Made by a program: the position numbers and the translations under genes. The notes below the pieces were generated by a model that saw only the letters and a program-made list of their open reading frames with translations, had not been told where the DNA came from and ran no database searches. Shown here piece after piece: positions 45,481-56,695 of a DNA stretch of 64,000 nucleotides. The stretch comes from Verticillium longisporum (lineage: Eukaryota > Ascomycota > Sordariomycetes > Glomerellales > Plectosphaerellaceae). Numbering within the stretch: the stretch's first letter is position 1; every line of letters starts with the position of its first letter. The DNA lies in NCBI GenBank assembly GCA_019188255.1, contig JAETXT010000001.1:6510001-6574000 (forward strand), given 5' to 3'.

Positions 45481-47658
45481 GGCAACCTGGAGTTCAGCGC
45501 CAAACCGTTTGGTTTCACGGGTCATTCCTTCGGATTCCATCGCATTGTCAAAACCATATCGCATAGCTTGGCGTCAACATAGACGGGATGGGTGCCATGG
45601 TGTTGGCAAGAAGGTCTGCAAGAGTGGGCAGAGAACAGCCGGACGAACCGATAGACAGCGGAATACCTCTTCTCAACCGTACACATGACGACGGGATGCC
45701 GCGTGGCCGCGTGCCACAAGTTGCTGCAGGCGCCCGTTTGTGAGCCCGAGAAAGGTCCAGTCCAGAGGCCAGAGATCCCTTGTGATATCGGTGGCTGCAA
45801 GGCTCTCGGGATCATCGGGGGACGAGATCCAGGTTGCCAGTGAAGCACATGACAGGCGGAGATCGATCTCGGGCAATACCAACGCACAGGGCTGGACTGG
45901 ATGCTACCCTTTAGATGAAACGAGCTTGCCATTGTCCATTTCCTTCTGCAACCTTGCAACCCTGTATACAGGTAGGAGACCCGAGGTGATGGACGTGGGT
46001 TCTGGGCCTACTGTGTAAGGGAGAAAACAACTACGTCGTCTATTTGTGCACCGTGTCCACTGAGCTAAGAAAAAGGCCGGTCGAATTGCCCGGCGCAGGG
46101 GCGATTCCGTCTGTGCAGTTGGAGCCTTGCTATCCTGTCAAACGTGGGCTGGGGATTTTTGACGTCTGCGATAAATACAGCTTGGGACAAGCGATGACGA
46201 TCAAACGGGAATTCTGGTCAGGTTTGGGACTTTAAAGAGTGTTCGTTGAGTCGTAGCTCGAACCCACACGTAGTACATGGGATTTGAGTGCTTATTTGAC
46301 GGTGGCGAGGGACAACGATGCAACCTCAAATCCGAAGCACAGGATGGGAGATTGGGTGAGCCCCAGGCCCCAGGTTTGAAACGGTAGACGGGTAGGTCTT
46401 CTCCGTCCAGAGTCTGATGCAGAGTGGAGAGAACGGGGAAGCGAAGAAGTCTAGGGAACAAATCCCGGCGCAGGAAGCAGGACCAGGATGCTTGGAGTTG
46501 CGGCCGAAGACCACTAGCAAGCTTCGAACGAAGACGTCGATGGGTCCGAGGATGATTGGACCGGGAGGCGGCCTGGGCAGCCAGGGGCTGCAATCTCAAG
46601 GAGAAGTGGTAGAAAGGGGCTGGATTGGACTGGCACAGAGAGCGAAGGCCGAGCTCCGTGGCATCGCCCCCGAGAGGTGCTAATTAATTTTTTTTTCCCT
46701 TTCCGTCCTTTTGTTTTCGGGGGTGTGTGTATCTCGGGAACTCTATCGGATCGAAGGCATGCATCATTGTCGAAATGGCTCCCTGATCATGTCGGGGTTA
46801 GTGCATTATCCATAAAGATGATGGGGTGAAGAGAAGAAAGCTCAAACGAGGCTCTGCTTGACAGCGCCTCTGCGCCCTGCCGTTTCTGGTAGGTCGCATG
46901 GTGCAGCAAAGGGCTTTTTCTCGGGATGAAAGTAGTGTTGAGGCCAGTCGAGTGTGTGTGCGTTCAATGTCAAGCTGAATGCGGTTGGTGTTGCGGAAAG
47001 TCATGTAAAGCCAAAGCAAGGCGAAGCGAAGCCGCGTGCGCCACGGCCCAGGATGCATGAACACTGTGCCGCCTCTCCATGTGGGCAGAGTCGACGCCGT
47101 GACAGACAGGGCCCATGGTATTTCATGACGGAAGGGCACCTGCAGCACTGGCTATGCTGTGGATGCGGTGCGTCGTTGAGAGAAGACAACAGTCGGTCAA
47201 TCAGGACCTGGAGCTCCTGAAAAGGATTTGGGTCACGATGCGGCCGCCCTTCTCCGTCGATCCAGGGAAGGTTTCCAGGTAAGGCAAGGTACGGTACCTA
47301 CTTGTAGGTAAAGGTCCCAGGTCAAGTAAGCTCGAGAAGCGGAATTGAGGGGAATACGATGCCTGGGACAAAGGACCAAGAGTAGCAAGCCATCAGAGGC
47401 CAGTGGGGTGTGAGGTCTGGAGCGCGTGCCCAATAGCGTTAGCGGCGGACCCTCAGGTACTGGACCCTGGACTGGGGGAAGGAGCACAAACCCTGGACCT
47501 GCCCACTCCATTGTCTTCAGCGCAGGCTTAGGCGACACTAGCGGCTCCATGGCCTGCCAGGTACCCGTGGATGGAAGCTGCTACTGCAAGGTACATCGGA
47601 GGTCCCACAGCTTAGAGGCAAACGTCCACTCGAACCCACCGCCTGTTCTCCAGCGATT

Positions 47659-47758
47659 GGCAGGAAGGGCAGGAAGGGCAGGAAGGGCAGGAAGGGCAGG
47701 AAGGGCAGGAAGGGCAGGAAGGGCAGGAAGGGCAGGAAGGGCAGGACGGGCAGGACGG
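47659..47758. repeat. 9-bp minisatellite, GGCAGGAAG, about 11 copies
   Basis: These are direct copies of GGCAGGAAG, the last two reading GGCAGGACG. The period is a multiple of three, so all frames translate to a three-residue repeat. These frames are not evidence for a gene. Confidence 0.93.
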
Positions 47759-48448
47759 GTAGGAGGAGCCAGATGAACGCTGGGCTGCAGGTGTTTCGAT
47801 CTGCAATGCTGCCTCTGGTGGAAGCAAACCACCTGGGGGGAAAACGCCTGCGTACCCAAGTGGCCAAGCGAAAGTACCGTACAGCACAGGTAGATGAGCA
47901 GGAGAGAAGAGAGGAGACGAGACGACAGGAGCAGAGAGACCCAGGGGTCCGGGGGGGGCCTTTCCATGGGACAGCGACATCCAATTGTAAGGTCCCGTAT
48001 CGCACCTTACCTTACTCATGGTAAGGCCAGGTAACGAAGAGAAGGCAGTTGCCGATCTCAGGACCCCCCCTTCCCTCCCCATCTCCGTCCGTCTCATCAG
48101 TTGCTGCTGCCCCCCGTCCATCCATCCATCCTGCCAGCGGACCTGAACCACTTGAGTCCGACCTACTGCAAGTACCTTACCTAGGTACCTGGGAGCCAGG
48201 GTACCTTAGCACCTGAGCTACCTTGTACATATACATGTAGGTGATCGCGACTCGGATTGTGCCCATCTCTCTCTCTGATCTTGTCCCGTTGCTCTCACAT
48301 TGACGTCTGTTTGGGCACTTCCTCCTATCTTGCCTCCTCTCTTGCTGTTGCTCCTACCTTACCTGTCCCGAAACTGCATCCGCACACTATACTCTCGCCT
48401 TTTCGTTTCTGGCCATTACCTTCGGGCCATAGTCCATTAGGTAGTCTA

Positions 48449-48483
48449 CAGTCCACAGTCCACAGTCCACAGTCCACAGTCCA
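48449..48483. repeat. 7-bp tandem repeat, CAGTCCA x5
   Basis: There are five perfect direct copies of CAGTCCA in gene-free DNA about 1.5 kb upstream of the septin start. Confidence 0.9.
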
Positions 48484-48904
48484 CCGTCACACTTAGACTT
48501 GAACCACACGCTGCACCGCCCACTCCACGTCGAGCCTGCACCTTGTCTCACCGTTCGTCTTGACGCGTTCATCACTCGCCCTCCCACCCAAGCCCGGTAT
48601 CAGATCCCGACCTTCCTTTTTGCCTTGCACCGCTTTCGAATTGTCGGCTTGTCCATCGTCAATGCAAACCGAGTCACACATCTGATTGCAACGACGTCAG
48701 AACAATTGGTACGTACACTGCTTTTGCTACCACTCCCCCCCCCTACAGACACAGACACGCGACCGGCCGATTCTTGGGAGCCCTAGCCCGGATCGTCGTC
48801 GTCCCATCTGGCTCGCCCTGGGTACCTCGTCTGGTTACTGGTGGTCGCGTCGGACGATCGCCACTGTCCCGCTGGCGACGAAACCCAGTTCCTTTGACCC
48901 ATCC

Positions 48905-49010
48905 AAGCAGGACAGGCAGCCAGCCAGCTAGACAGTCAGACAGCCAGCTAGACAGGCAGCCAGCCAGCTAGACAGTCAGACAGCCAGTTAGACTGTCAGC
49001 TAGTAGCTAG
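48905..49010. repeat. CAGCCAGCTAGACAG-type higher-order repeat
   Basis: Units of 8-16 bp built from CAGCCAGC, TAGACAG and TCAGACAG alternate in a nested order. A longer unit of about 43 bp seems to occur twice. Confidence 0.75.
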
Positions 49011-49970
49011 ACAATCAGACAGTACCATGGCGTGGAAAAGGAGGCAGGTCCCGGCGCCGGCATTGGCCAACCCTCCAACTTGCCTAGTGCCGCTGCCACG
49101 AGCTCGCTCCCACCCCAACCACTCGATCGTTCTGCGAATCGCAACCATCCATCGACCTGCTGCCGCGCGCGCTGCTCTCCGTGACAAGCAACTTCCTGGC
49201 ACCTGGCTAATCACTTCATTCTACCCAGACACTGCACATTGCCCTCCCATTACTTTTCGCGCGCGACTCCGCCCCAGGTCTTCCTGCCTACCTACCTAAC
49301 TTCGTGCCCTCAGCACTGCGCTCCCTCACTTGCCTTGGCTTTTTACGCAGCCCAAGCTTCACTCGAAACAGCACCCACCCTGCGACGGCGCCGCTGCCGC
49401 CAAAACCCCTTATTGCGACCAACCCACGCATAATCGCAATCCGCCCTGCGGCTCTCTGCTACCTACCCCCTTTTCGCCTTCACCGTTGCGACGCACTGTC
49501 GACCTCCACCCCCCTCGATTGCCTAAATAGCCCGCTGCCGCTTCCCTGCTGCGCATCATTTCAGTTCCTATCCTCACTGTTGCAGCAGGTGCACCAGGTC
49601 GACGGACATTGACCCGTCGTTCTCCGTCTGCTTGCGACCCGGTCTGGGAGACACACGCGCCCTCGTTCGACCCTACCCACGCATCTGCCGACACGGCGTC
49701 ATCCGCCATCCGTCATCCTGCGACCAGTCGAACCCCACCAACCGACCCAAAGCCTGTTCGCTCAGCGAGCAACGACAGCTGCCACCAGACTCAGCCGGGT
49801 TCGTCATAAGTCAAGCCCAGTCCCGCCCCAGTGGTTCGTCAATTGACGTCGCGCTTCACACCCTTCTGTCTCTCGCTTGCCCGCCAAGCTCCACCCTCTC
49901 ATCGCGACTACTCAGCCTGAAACTGTCTGTCCTTTCATGCCATCTCGGCCAGCTGCACTTTTACCAAAGA

Positions 49971-51663
49971 ATGAGCCAGCCGCCCGTCCGTCGCTCCAGC
50001 CTAGGCATGTTGCTCCGACGCAGTAAATCCGGTGACCTGGGGAAGGGCGGTAAGAAAGCCCAAGCCCTGAGGGAGCAGGAACTCGAACGCCAGCGCCAGC
50101 AGGCCGCCATCTCCAGGAATCCCCCAAGCTTCCCGACTTTTACAACGCCCACGACCAGCTTCCTCTCTCCAACTCCATCCCCCCCGACCTGCGCGCCCAC
50201 GCCGGCTCTGTCTTCTCCGACGATCACCGCGGCGGCGGCATGTACACCACCTCCCGTCCCTCCATGGAGCCCGCCTACAGCGTCGTCGGCGCTCCCCGTC
50301 CCTCCCATCCCCAGCAACGCCTACGACCCCTATGCTCGCACCGAGAGCATGACCCATCGTGGCCGCTACAGCTATGCCAGCAGTGCCATCAGCACCATCA
50401 ACAGCCCTAGGCGGGTCAGGAGACGCAAGGATCCCACGCCCTTCAAGTAAGTCAACGATGCCCCTCCCGCTTCCCTTCCCTTCCCTTCCCGGCCCACCGA
50501 TCTGCCATGTTTGCCATGTTCGCCATGCTTTGCCGTGTCTCACCCCGCTCACATTGCTTTCCCTCGGCAGCATCCTCATCATCGGCACACGTGGCGCCGG
50601 CAAGACCTCCTTCCTCGAGTTTCTGAAAACCAGTCTAGCGCTCCCTCCGAAGAAACCATCACGCCGCGGCGAGATCGAGGAGGAAGCACCCCGAGTGGCT
50701 GCGTCGGGTAACTTTATCCCCCATTACCTCGAGACGGAAATCGAAGGGGAGCGTGTCGGCCTTACACTTTGGGACTCGGAGGGTCTGGAGAAGAATGTCG
50801 TCGATCTCCAGCTCCGCGAGATGTCGGCCTTCTTGGAAAGCCGCTTCGAGGAAACCTTTGCCGAGGAGATGAAGGTTGTGCGATCGCCTGGCGTACAAGA
50901 TACCCACATTCACGCTGCCTTTATGGTTCTTGACCCTGCCCGGCTTGACCGCAACCTGGCGTCCGCCAAGGTCACCTCAGCCAATGGCCACGGTGGCAAG
51001 CCGCTTCTCAACCGCGTGTCCGGTGGCCTCGACGAGGATCTCGACCTCCAAGTCCTGCGTACCCTGCAGGGCAAGACGACGGTCATCCCCGTCGTCTCCA
51101 AAGCCGACACCATCACGACAAAGCATATGCAAGTTCTGAAGAAGGCTGTCTGGGACAGCCTGAAGAAAGCTAACCTGGACCCCCTGGAGGCTCTCGGCAT
51201 GGGCGACGACGATGACGACTCGTCGGACCGTATCGAGGAGGTGGACGAGGACGCGCTCGAGAATGATTCCGACCAGTCCCCCGAAGACGATGATCTGCCA
51301 ATCCAAGGCGGTGACGAGGCGGTCCGGTCCGTGCCGTCTTCGCCATCGGCCAAGAGACTGTCCGGCCAATCCATCCGCCGCCACAAAGCCAAGGAGGAGG
51401 AGAAGCAAGAGAAGGACGAAACTCCCTTCCTGCCTCTTTCCATCATCAGCCCAGATCTGTATGAGCCTGAAATTGCCGGACGGCAGTTTCCCTGGGGGTT
51501 TGCCGACCCTTATGACGAGCAGCACTGCGACTTTAACAAGCTCAAAGAAGCCGTCTCCCCCGAATGGCGGGCTGAGCTTCGCGAGGCCAGCCGCGAGCAG
51601 TGGTATGAGGGCTGGAGGACATCCCGCCTCAAGAGCAGGGATCCCGCGAACCGCCGGCGATAG
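49971..51663 (+). CDS. aspE: aspE-type septin (group 5), compensated frame slips in N-terminus
   Basis: Exons 49971-50446 and 50571-51663 give 522 residues. The N-terminus MSQPPVRRSSLGMLLRRSKS is basic. After a disordered part comes RYSYASSAISTINSPRRVRR, a polybasic stretch before the GTPase domain. The P-loop GTRGAGKTS spans residues about 164-172. The usual septin DxxG switch reads DSEG, and SKAD is the G4 motif. A long acidic insert (DDDDDSSDRIEEVDEDALEN) follows. Septins form cortical filaments in cytokinesis and hyphal growth. Group 5 septins occur in filamentous fungi and are not orthologous to yeast Cdc3/10/11/12. Between about 50,121-50,125 (a run of five C) and about 50,291-50,300 the better coding lies in another frame (KLPDFYNAHDQ), so two slips cancel. 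Confidence 0.86.
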
Positions 51664-52606
51664 AGCCCTGACGCCTCTCTGGACAATAATGGACAATCAG
51701 CCATCCGCGGTTAATTGGATCACGAACGCCCTCTCTTGTTTCGCTTTCTTTTACTTTTTCTCTCCAGAGGGCTGGCGCTTTTCATGGCCGTACCTTGGCC
51801 TTTTCTGACGACGGCTTATGATTCCTCGGCATTTGCAAGAGAACCCCACCGTCGATACCACAAACAGACCTACTCGAGTCTGCTCCATCCTTTTCCTTGC
51901 TCTCTTTTCCCCTTCTCCTGCAGTTGCCACCGCTTCCTTCACCTGGGTGCCTGGCAACATGTAGCATACCCCTTTTACCTATCTCATGCGTTACACTCCT
52001 TTCGCCACACATACTTTGATGAACTTTACAAAACTGTACGGTCATAGACGGATCCCGAACAAATGGTGCAAACGCCGCTCGATGGAAAGATGAGGCAGGA
52101 GGCCCATGGTCTCCCTGTCGTCTTGCAGTCGGGATGATGCGGTTTGCGGTGGCGCAAGTCCAGCCCTCAGGATGGACGATGGAAGGGTTGAAATGGTTGA
52201 CGGAGTGTAAAAAACAGAGGGCCAGACGGAGGCCCTGATATTTCTCTCCTGTGTTAGTTCAATTGAGATGTTTACTCGACTATCGTGCTCCCGTGTTCAG
52301 AGGACTCCATCCTTGTGTGAATCATCAGCCATTAGCTATCGAGTTTCAATAGTCCCATCCAGAACACTGGCGTTTTTCGTGCCGGATATCAACCCTCTTG
52401 TTGTCGTCTAGGAACGTCTTAGCAACATGATTGCCCGATGGGTATTCGCGGAAAAAAGAAACCCTGCCCCCCGAAGACAAGTATTGTCTCATCACTCGCT
52501 TCGACTGGAGAAGGAAACAGCTCGGGTCCATAACATGCTAGACGAAGACCCTTCCGTGCCAAATTCCTCGCCAAGACCTATCCGAAGCTACCCCAAGCGA
52601 CCGACG
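51664..52606. other. 3' intergenic between convergent genes
   Basis: No gene is seen between the septin stop and the stop of the Myb gene on the other strand. Confidence 0.6.
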
Positions 52607-55260
52607 TCAATCCTCGTAAAACTCCGTGTTGGTGGCGTTTCCATCCGCATCGACATCGCGCTCGCGCCGGTACGGGTTCTTGCCACGGCCCGTGAGCGCC
52701 TTGATCTCCTTCGTGCCGAGGAGGACCCCGTCGAAACCGGGTGGTAAGATAATGTCCGCTCTAAGACGTGCGTTAGCTGGTGCTCTGTCGGCAGACAATA
52801 CGGACGCACGTGAGGGACAGCGGGGGATGACATACTTGAGAAAGTCTACTTTGAGGTTGCGCGCCTTGTCCCGAATCGCCTGCTGGCCTCGGCGGACTTC
52901 AAAGTGCCTTTCCGGGTCATACGTCGTGGGCTCTATGCCTCTGGTGCTGTGCCCGTTGTGCGGATTAGCCCCTTGTTCGATCTCGCTCCAGTTGCAGCCC
53001 AGTGTGGCGATGAAGTCGATGAGCTTGCTGACGTCGCGGTTGGACCAGGGGACGCGGTGCTGGACGCGTGAGTTCGTGGGGGTGCTGTTGCGGTTGCGCA
53101 TCTGGATGGCGCGGTAGTCGGCGGGAATGGCGGAGCTCGAAAAGGAGGACGCAGTTTGGCTGCGTCCATCTTCGTCATTCGCACCAAAGGGATCCCGCTG
53201 ATCGGAGGTTCGGCTGCGGTCTGGGACGGCGTGACGCTTCGGAACGGGTGCAGAGGAGCCGACGAGAGTGGCTGACGAGGGCAGCGTGTCATGACGCGAG
53301 CGTTTCGACGGTGGTGGGGGCATGGCACGTCGGTCCTCGGCGCGCCGACGCTCATCGGGCTCTCGTTCGTCTTGCTCAAAATCGTCGTCCACATCATCAG
53401 TCTCAAAGACATCTTCGTCCTGGGCCCGTGCTCGCTTCCTGTTACCGTCGTTGTTGCTGTTGGCGGACGGGAAGCTGGAGGCGGCAGCTGGTTTAGTTTG
53501 TGATCCTACAACGCGCGCCTGAGAGGATGTCTGCCGGCTCGAAGAGGGAAGCTGTCTGAGGATGGCGTTTTCGTACATGTCGCTTGTTGTCGAGGTCGGT
53601 GAGCCAGGTACATTGAGGGGACTGTCCCGGCCATACCGCGGAGATCGTGGGCCGTCATAAGTGTTACCAAAGGATGCAGGCCCGTAGGCATCTTGAGACA
53701 CGCCGGCAGCTTCCCCAAGCTGCATCAATCGGGCAACAGCGCTGTTGGTGATGGGCAGCTGTTGTCCGGATCTGTATGTGGTTAGTAAATGTTATTTACT
53801 GAATCACGGGAGACGGAGAGCCTGCTTACGTCCGAGGGCGTATAACTTGTTGCGAGGCCTGAGAAAAAGCTTGCGAGCCCTCTGAGCCCGCGACAGATCT
53901 CGACGGTTCGCGGTTCCTCGCTGCGGTGCGTAGGATGTCCTGGATGGTTCGCTGCACTTTCTGAAACTGCTCGTATGCCCAGTCGATCTGGTCCGAAACC
54001 CAACCCTTTGCGGGAAACCTTTCTTTGAGATGTGGTATAATTTCTGCTGTGCTTCGGGCTTTACCTGCCGTCTCGAGGATATCTCTGACCCTGTCGTAAC
54101 AAGCAGTAGCGATGGCATTTTCCAGAGGTTGCTTGAGACAACATATGCCTTTCATTTTCTCCGGGGCAAGGAGTTCGCTCGACGCTTGAGCATCGTCATC
54201 TATAGAGAATATAGCTGCCACAGCGCTCTCAATATCGAAATCTTGTTTGTTCTCAATGGCACAAATCAGGCGTTGGGTACGGATGCTAAGCGCTAGTTTG
54301 ACGAATTTACCGTCCACATTCCATTCCTCACCTTCGTCAATCATCTCATGGAAGTAGGGTATGAAAGGGGCAGGAAAGTCCTGGTCCAGGCGCTGGAGAA
54401 GTGCTGTCGGGTCGAGTGAAAGGCTGCAGATCTCGTCAAGTAAACTCGCCAGATTCACGGATGCGAATATGGCTTGCGCCCGCTGCTGATCGTCCTTGCC
54501 TAGACGATCGGCTGAATCCTGTTTATCGATAAATGGCACGCTATCATCGACGTACATGCGGCGGAACTCGGTGAACGGGTGGCGGTGGACGGCGATCAGT
54601 TGTTTCCACACCTCAAGTCTCGGTTTCTGGTCTCTAAAGATCTGGTCGACCAGAGCCACCGAGGCCTGGTTGATGTCTTGCAAGACATGAGTTTGTAGCT
54701 CGATATCCTCCTTGTCGAGCTGATTTGGATCGTCGATACCCTCTTCGCTCTCATCGCCTGGTGACGACCCGTGGCGCAGGTTTGATGGCTCTAGAGAGGA
54801 ATGAATCAACCGGTCTTGCTGGTTACAGTGCTCAAGAAAATTCACCTGTTTCCTCATCATCTACATTCGACTGAGAGTAGGCGTCATAGTCTGGCACGAG
54901 TCAGCAAAGTCAAGCTCTCGGGATTTCGTGGATACAAGGTGCATGCTCACCACTGTTGGCTGCAATGCTGGGCTGGATGTTGTCCAGGTTGATGCTTTGC
55001 GCACGATCCCCGACCATGGGCGCAGCACGTCGAGCTGGCGGGTCATAAGAAGACATGGGCTCGGAAGCCTCTTCCCCTCCATGTTCATTGGTAGATTCCG
55101 TAGGGTTTTCTCCATCCTTGGACTGCTTGACGCGTCGCAATGGGGGAAGTGGTGGTGATGGCTGTGTTTTGGGGGTGCGTTGGCGCGACCGCGTCACACG
55201 CCCTTCTTGCTGCTGGACGGGAGGATCGGGCGCCACACGACTTGATTTCGCTCGCGGCAT
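52607..55260 (-). CDS. Myb/SANT protein with helical N-terminal domain, candidate Taz1/TRF-like telomere protein
   Basis: Exons 55260-54951, 54890-54846, 54790-53830, 53771-52836 and 52760-52607 give 801 residues. The first 100 residues are basic and disordered. Residues about 150-400 are helical and could be a TRF-homology-like dimer domain (for example VWKQLIAVHRHPFTEFRRM and SIRTQRLICAIENKQDFDIE). A long acidic, disordered linker follows. Near residue 681 a Myb-like motif starts with RVPWSNRDVSKLIDFIATLG and CNWSEIE. After about 25 extra residues come QQAIRDKARNLKVDFLK, which resembles the telobox helix VDLKDKWRN. Tbf1/Taz1/TRF proteins join such domains to bind telomeric repeats. The match here is by pattern only. 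The promoter carries telomere-like motifs. All splice sites are GT-AG. Confidence 0.62.
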
Positions 55261-55340
55261 GGTGATGAACGCTCTAGTCTGCGCAGCTCGATTGCTTGTT
55301 GACGGGAGAGTGTGAAGCTGGTGTGACCGTGAGAGAATTG

Positions 55341-55360
55341 ACCCTAACCCTCTAGGGTTA
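55341..55360. promoter_or_regulatory. telobox palindrome upstream of the Taz/TRF-like gene
   Basis: ACCCTAACCC (55,341-55,350) is nearly two units of the TTAGGG telomere repeat. It overlaps a 16-bp palindrome TAACCCTCTAGGGTTA (55,345-55,360) with a 2-bp spacer. It lies 81-100 bases upstream of the ATG of the Myb gene. I found no other tandem CCCTAA in the window. Confidence 0.7.
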
Positions 55361-55832
55361 TTGTTTCTGGCGGGCCTTCACGCCTCAGGCGCCAGTAACC
55401 CTCGTCTGGCGGAGAGGCAGGTACGTACCCGAGGTACGTACCCACTTTCCAGTCTCAGAGCAGCAACCTAGTAGCTGCAGCTCGGCACTCGGCCTGGCAC
55501 TGCGAGGCAAGCGAGGCAGATGCGAGGCAGATGCGAGGCAGGGTAGGTATCGATGTTTGCTTCTTTCTTACTTACCTCACTACCTGTAAGGGACCTTACC
55601 CTTGCAAGCTACCTTTGGTGCCACAGAATGCCTGGGTTCAAGCACATTACTTCTTGCTGTGTGTGGCCCGTCCACTCAGAAGCAGACTGAACATTTGCCT
55701 TGCTTCCATCCTACCTGTGGCTTACTCAACGTGGCTAGGTACCTAGACATGGTGAGGGGGCATGGCGGTGTTGTAATTCATTGGACCCACGGCTGGCAAA
55801 TGCATCACCCCTTCCCTCACGAGCGTCTTCAA

Positions 55833-55855
55833 CTTGACCCTAATTCCGGGTCAAG
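55833..55855. promoter_or_regulatory. inverted repeat with embedded ACCCTAA
   Basis: The 8-bp arms CTTGACCC and GGGTCAAG flank TAATTCC. The left junction spells ACCCTAA, a second telobox-like word. It lies between the Taz/TRF-like promoter and the 3' end of the DUF7704 gene, so it could act on the first or belong to the terminator of the second. Confidence 0.5.
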
Positions 55856-56095
55856 ACGCAAAACTTCTTATATGCCTACATCGTCTTCTTCGCGGTAGCT
55901 GGCCCTGCGCCTTCCTCACACTCCAGCTTGGTCATCGCCCACTCCGCCTCGCAATGCCCCGTCGTTCTGTGCTGCCATGATTCATGCTAGGCGTTCAGCG
56001 ACAAACCGTCTCGACTTGCCGCGGTGTCGTGGCTAGCAAACACAACCCTGCAGACTTGATCCTGGCTTCGGAAGCCTCAAGGAAAACCAACTCGT

Positions 56096-56695
56096 CTAAT
56101 GTCGCTTCACTGCCACCTTCTGAGGCAGACCATCTGGGCCAAAGAGCCCAAGCAGGTACGCCGTTCGAGTCAGGCACAAGAAGGCCTGCATCATCAGTCA
56201 GCAGGCATCGATGCAGTAGGTGGAATGTAGTCATGCTGACAGTCGCGCCGACGTTACCCCATGTCATGGCGTTCCACTGCGCAACGTCGACAAACTTGCC
56301 ATACCCCAGACCATGGTAACAAGCCCACAAGTGCCCGAGGTCGGCCACCCACAGCGCGACGAGGTAGTTCCGTACTACTCTGATCTCGCTCGTGGAGGAC
56401 AAGACCGCGACACCGATCATGGCGAGCAGGAGGTAGAGGTTTCCCAGCTGCAAAGTCACCATGCGACCATTGTCCGAGTGCAGAAGCGGGGTCTGCCGGA
56501 TTATCTGATCAGCGACAAACTTGTCCGGGTTTACGACGACTCCAAGGAACCCTGCGACCCTGTCGGCGTGTCAGTACTAGTACACTGCCCACATCATCCC
56601 ACATTTCAGTAGAAAATAGATATGTAGACGCACAGCGACAGGGGTTCTAAAATGGTGAACACTGTCCGGGGAAAACCTGGTAGAGCAGAGGCCAT
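56096..56695 (-). CDS. DUF7704-type small membrane protein
   Basis: Exons 56695-56634, 56559-56241 and 56185-56096 give 156 residues. The start reads MASALPGFPRTVFTILEPLS, then LVAGFLGVVVNPDKFVADQI after intron 1. Conserved parts are RMVTLQLGNLYLLLAMIGVA, RNYLVALWVADLGHLWACY and WNAMTWGNVGAT. Intron 2 (55 bp, donor GTCAGC) must be removed to reach AFLCLTRTAYLLGLFGPDGL and the basic tail VAVKRH. Without it the frame runs into unlike sequence. Four hydrophobic segments are predicted by eye. The family is common in filamentous fungi and has no known function that I can name. The gene is intact. Confidence 0.82.

Larger units (their letters stand above)
45481..49970. other. 4.5-kb intergenic stretch with three minisatellites
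   Basis: No gene is recognised between the kinase gene and the septin gene. It holds a 9-bp array (47,659-47,758), a 7-bp array (48,449-48,483) and a CAGCCAGCTAGACAG-type array (about 48,910-49,010). TACCTAGGTACC-like words occur near 47,283-47,312 and 48,165-48,215. The right part probably includes the septin promoter and leader. Several GTAAGT/GTACGT words there could be leader-intron donors. Confidence 0.5.

Noticed and set aside
54791..54860. MMRKQVNFLEH as a start for the Taz/TRF-like protein
   Set aside because: These codons lie in an intron with donor GTGAAT and acceptor CTAG. Splicing joins two upstream exons in frame.
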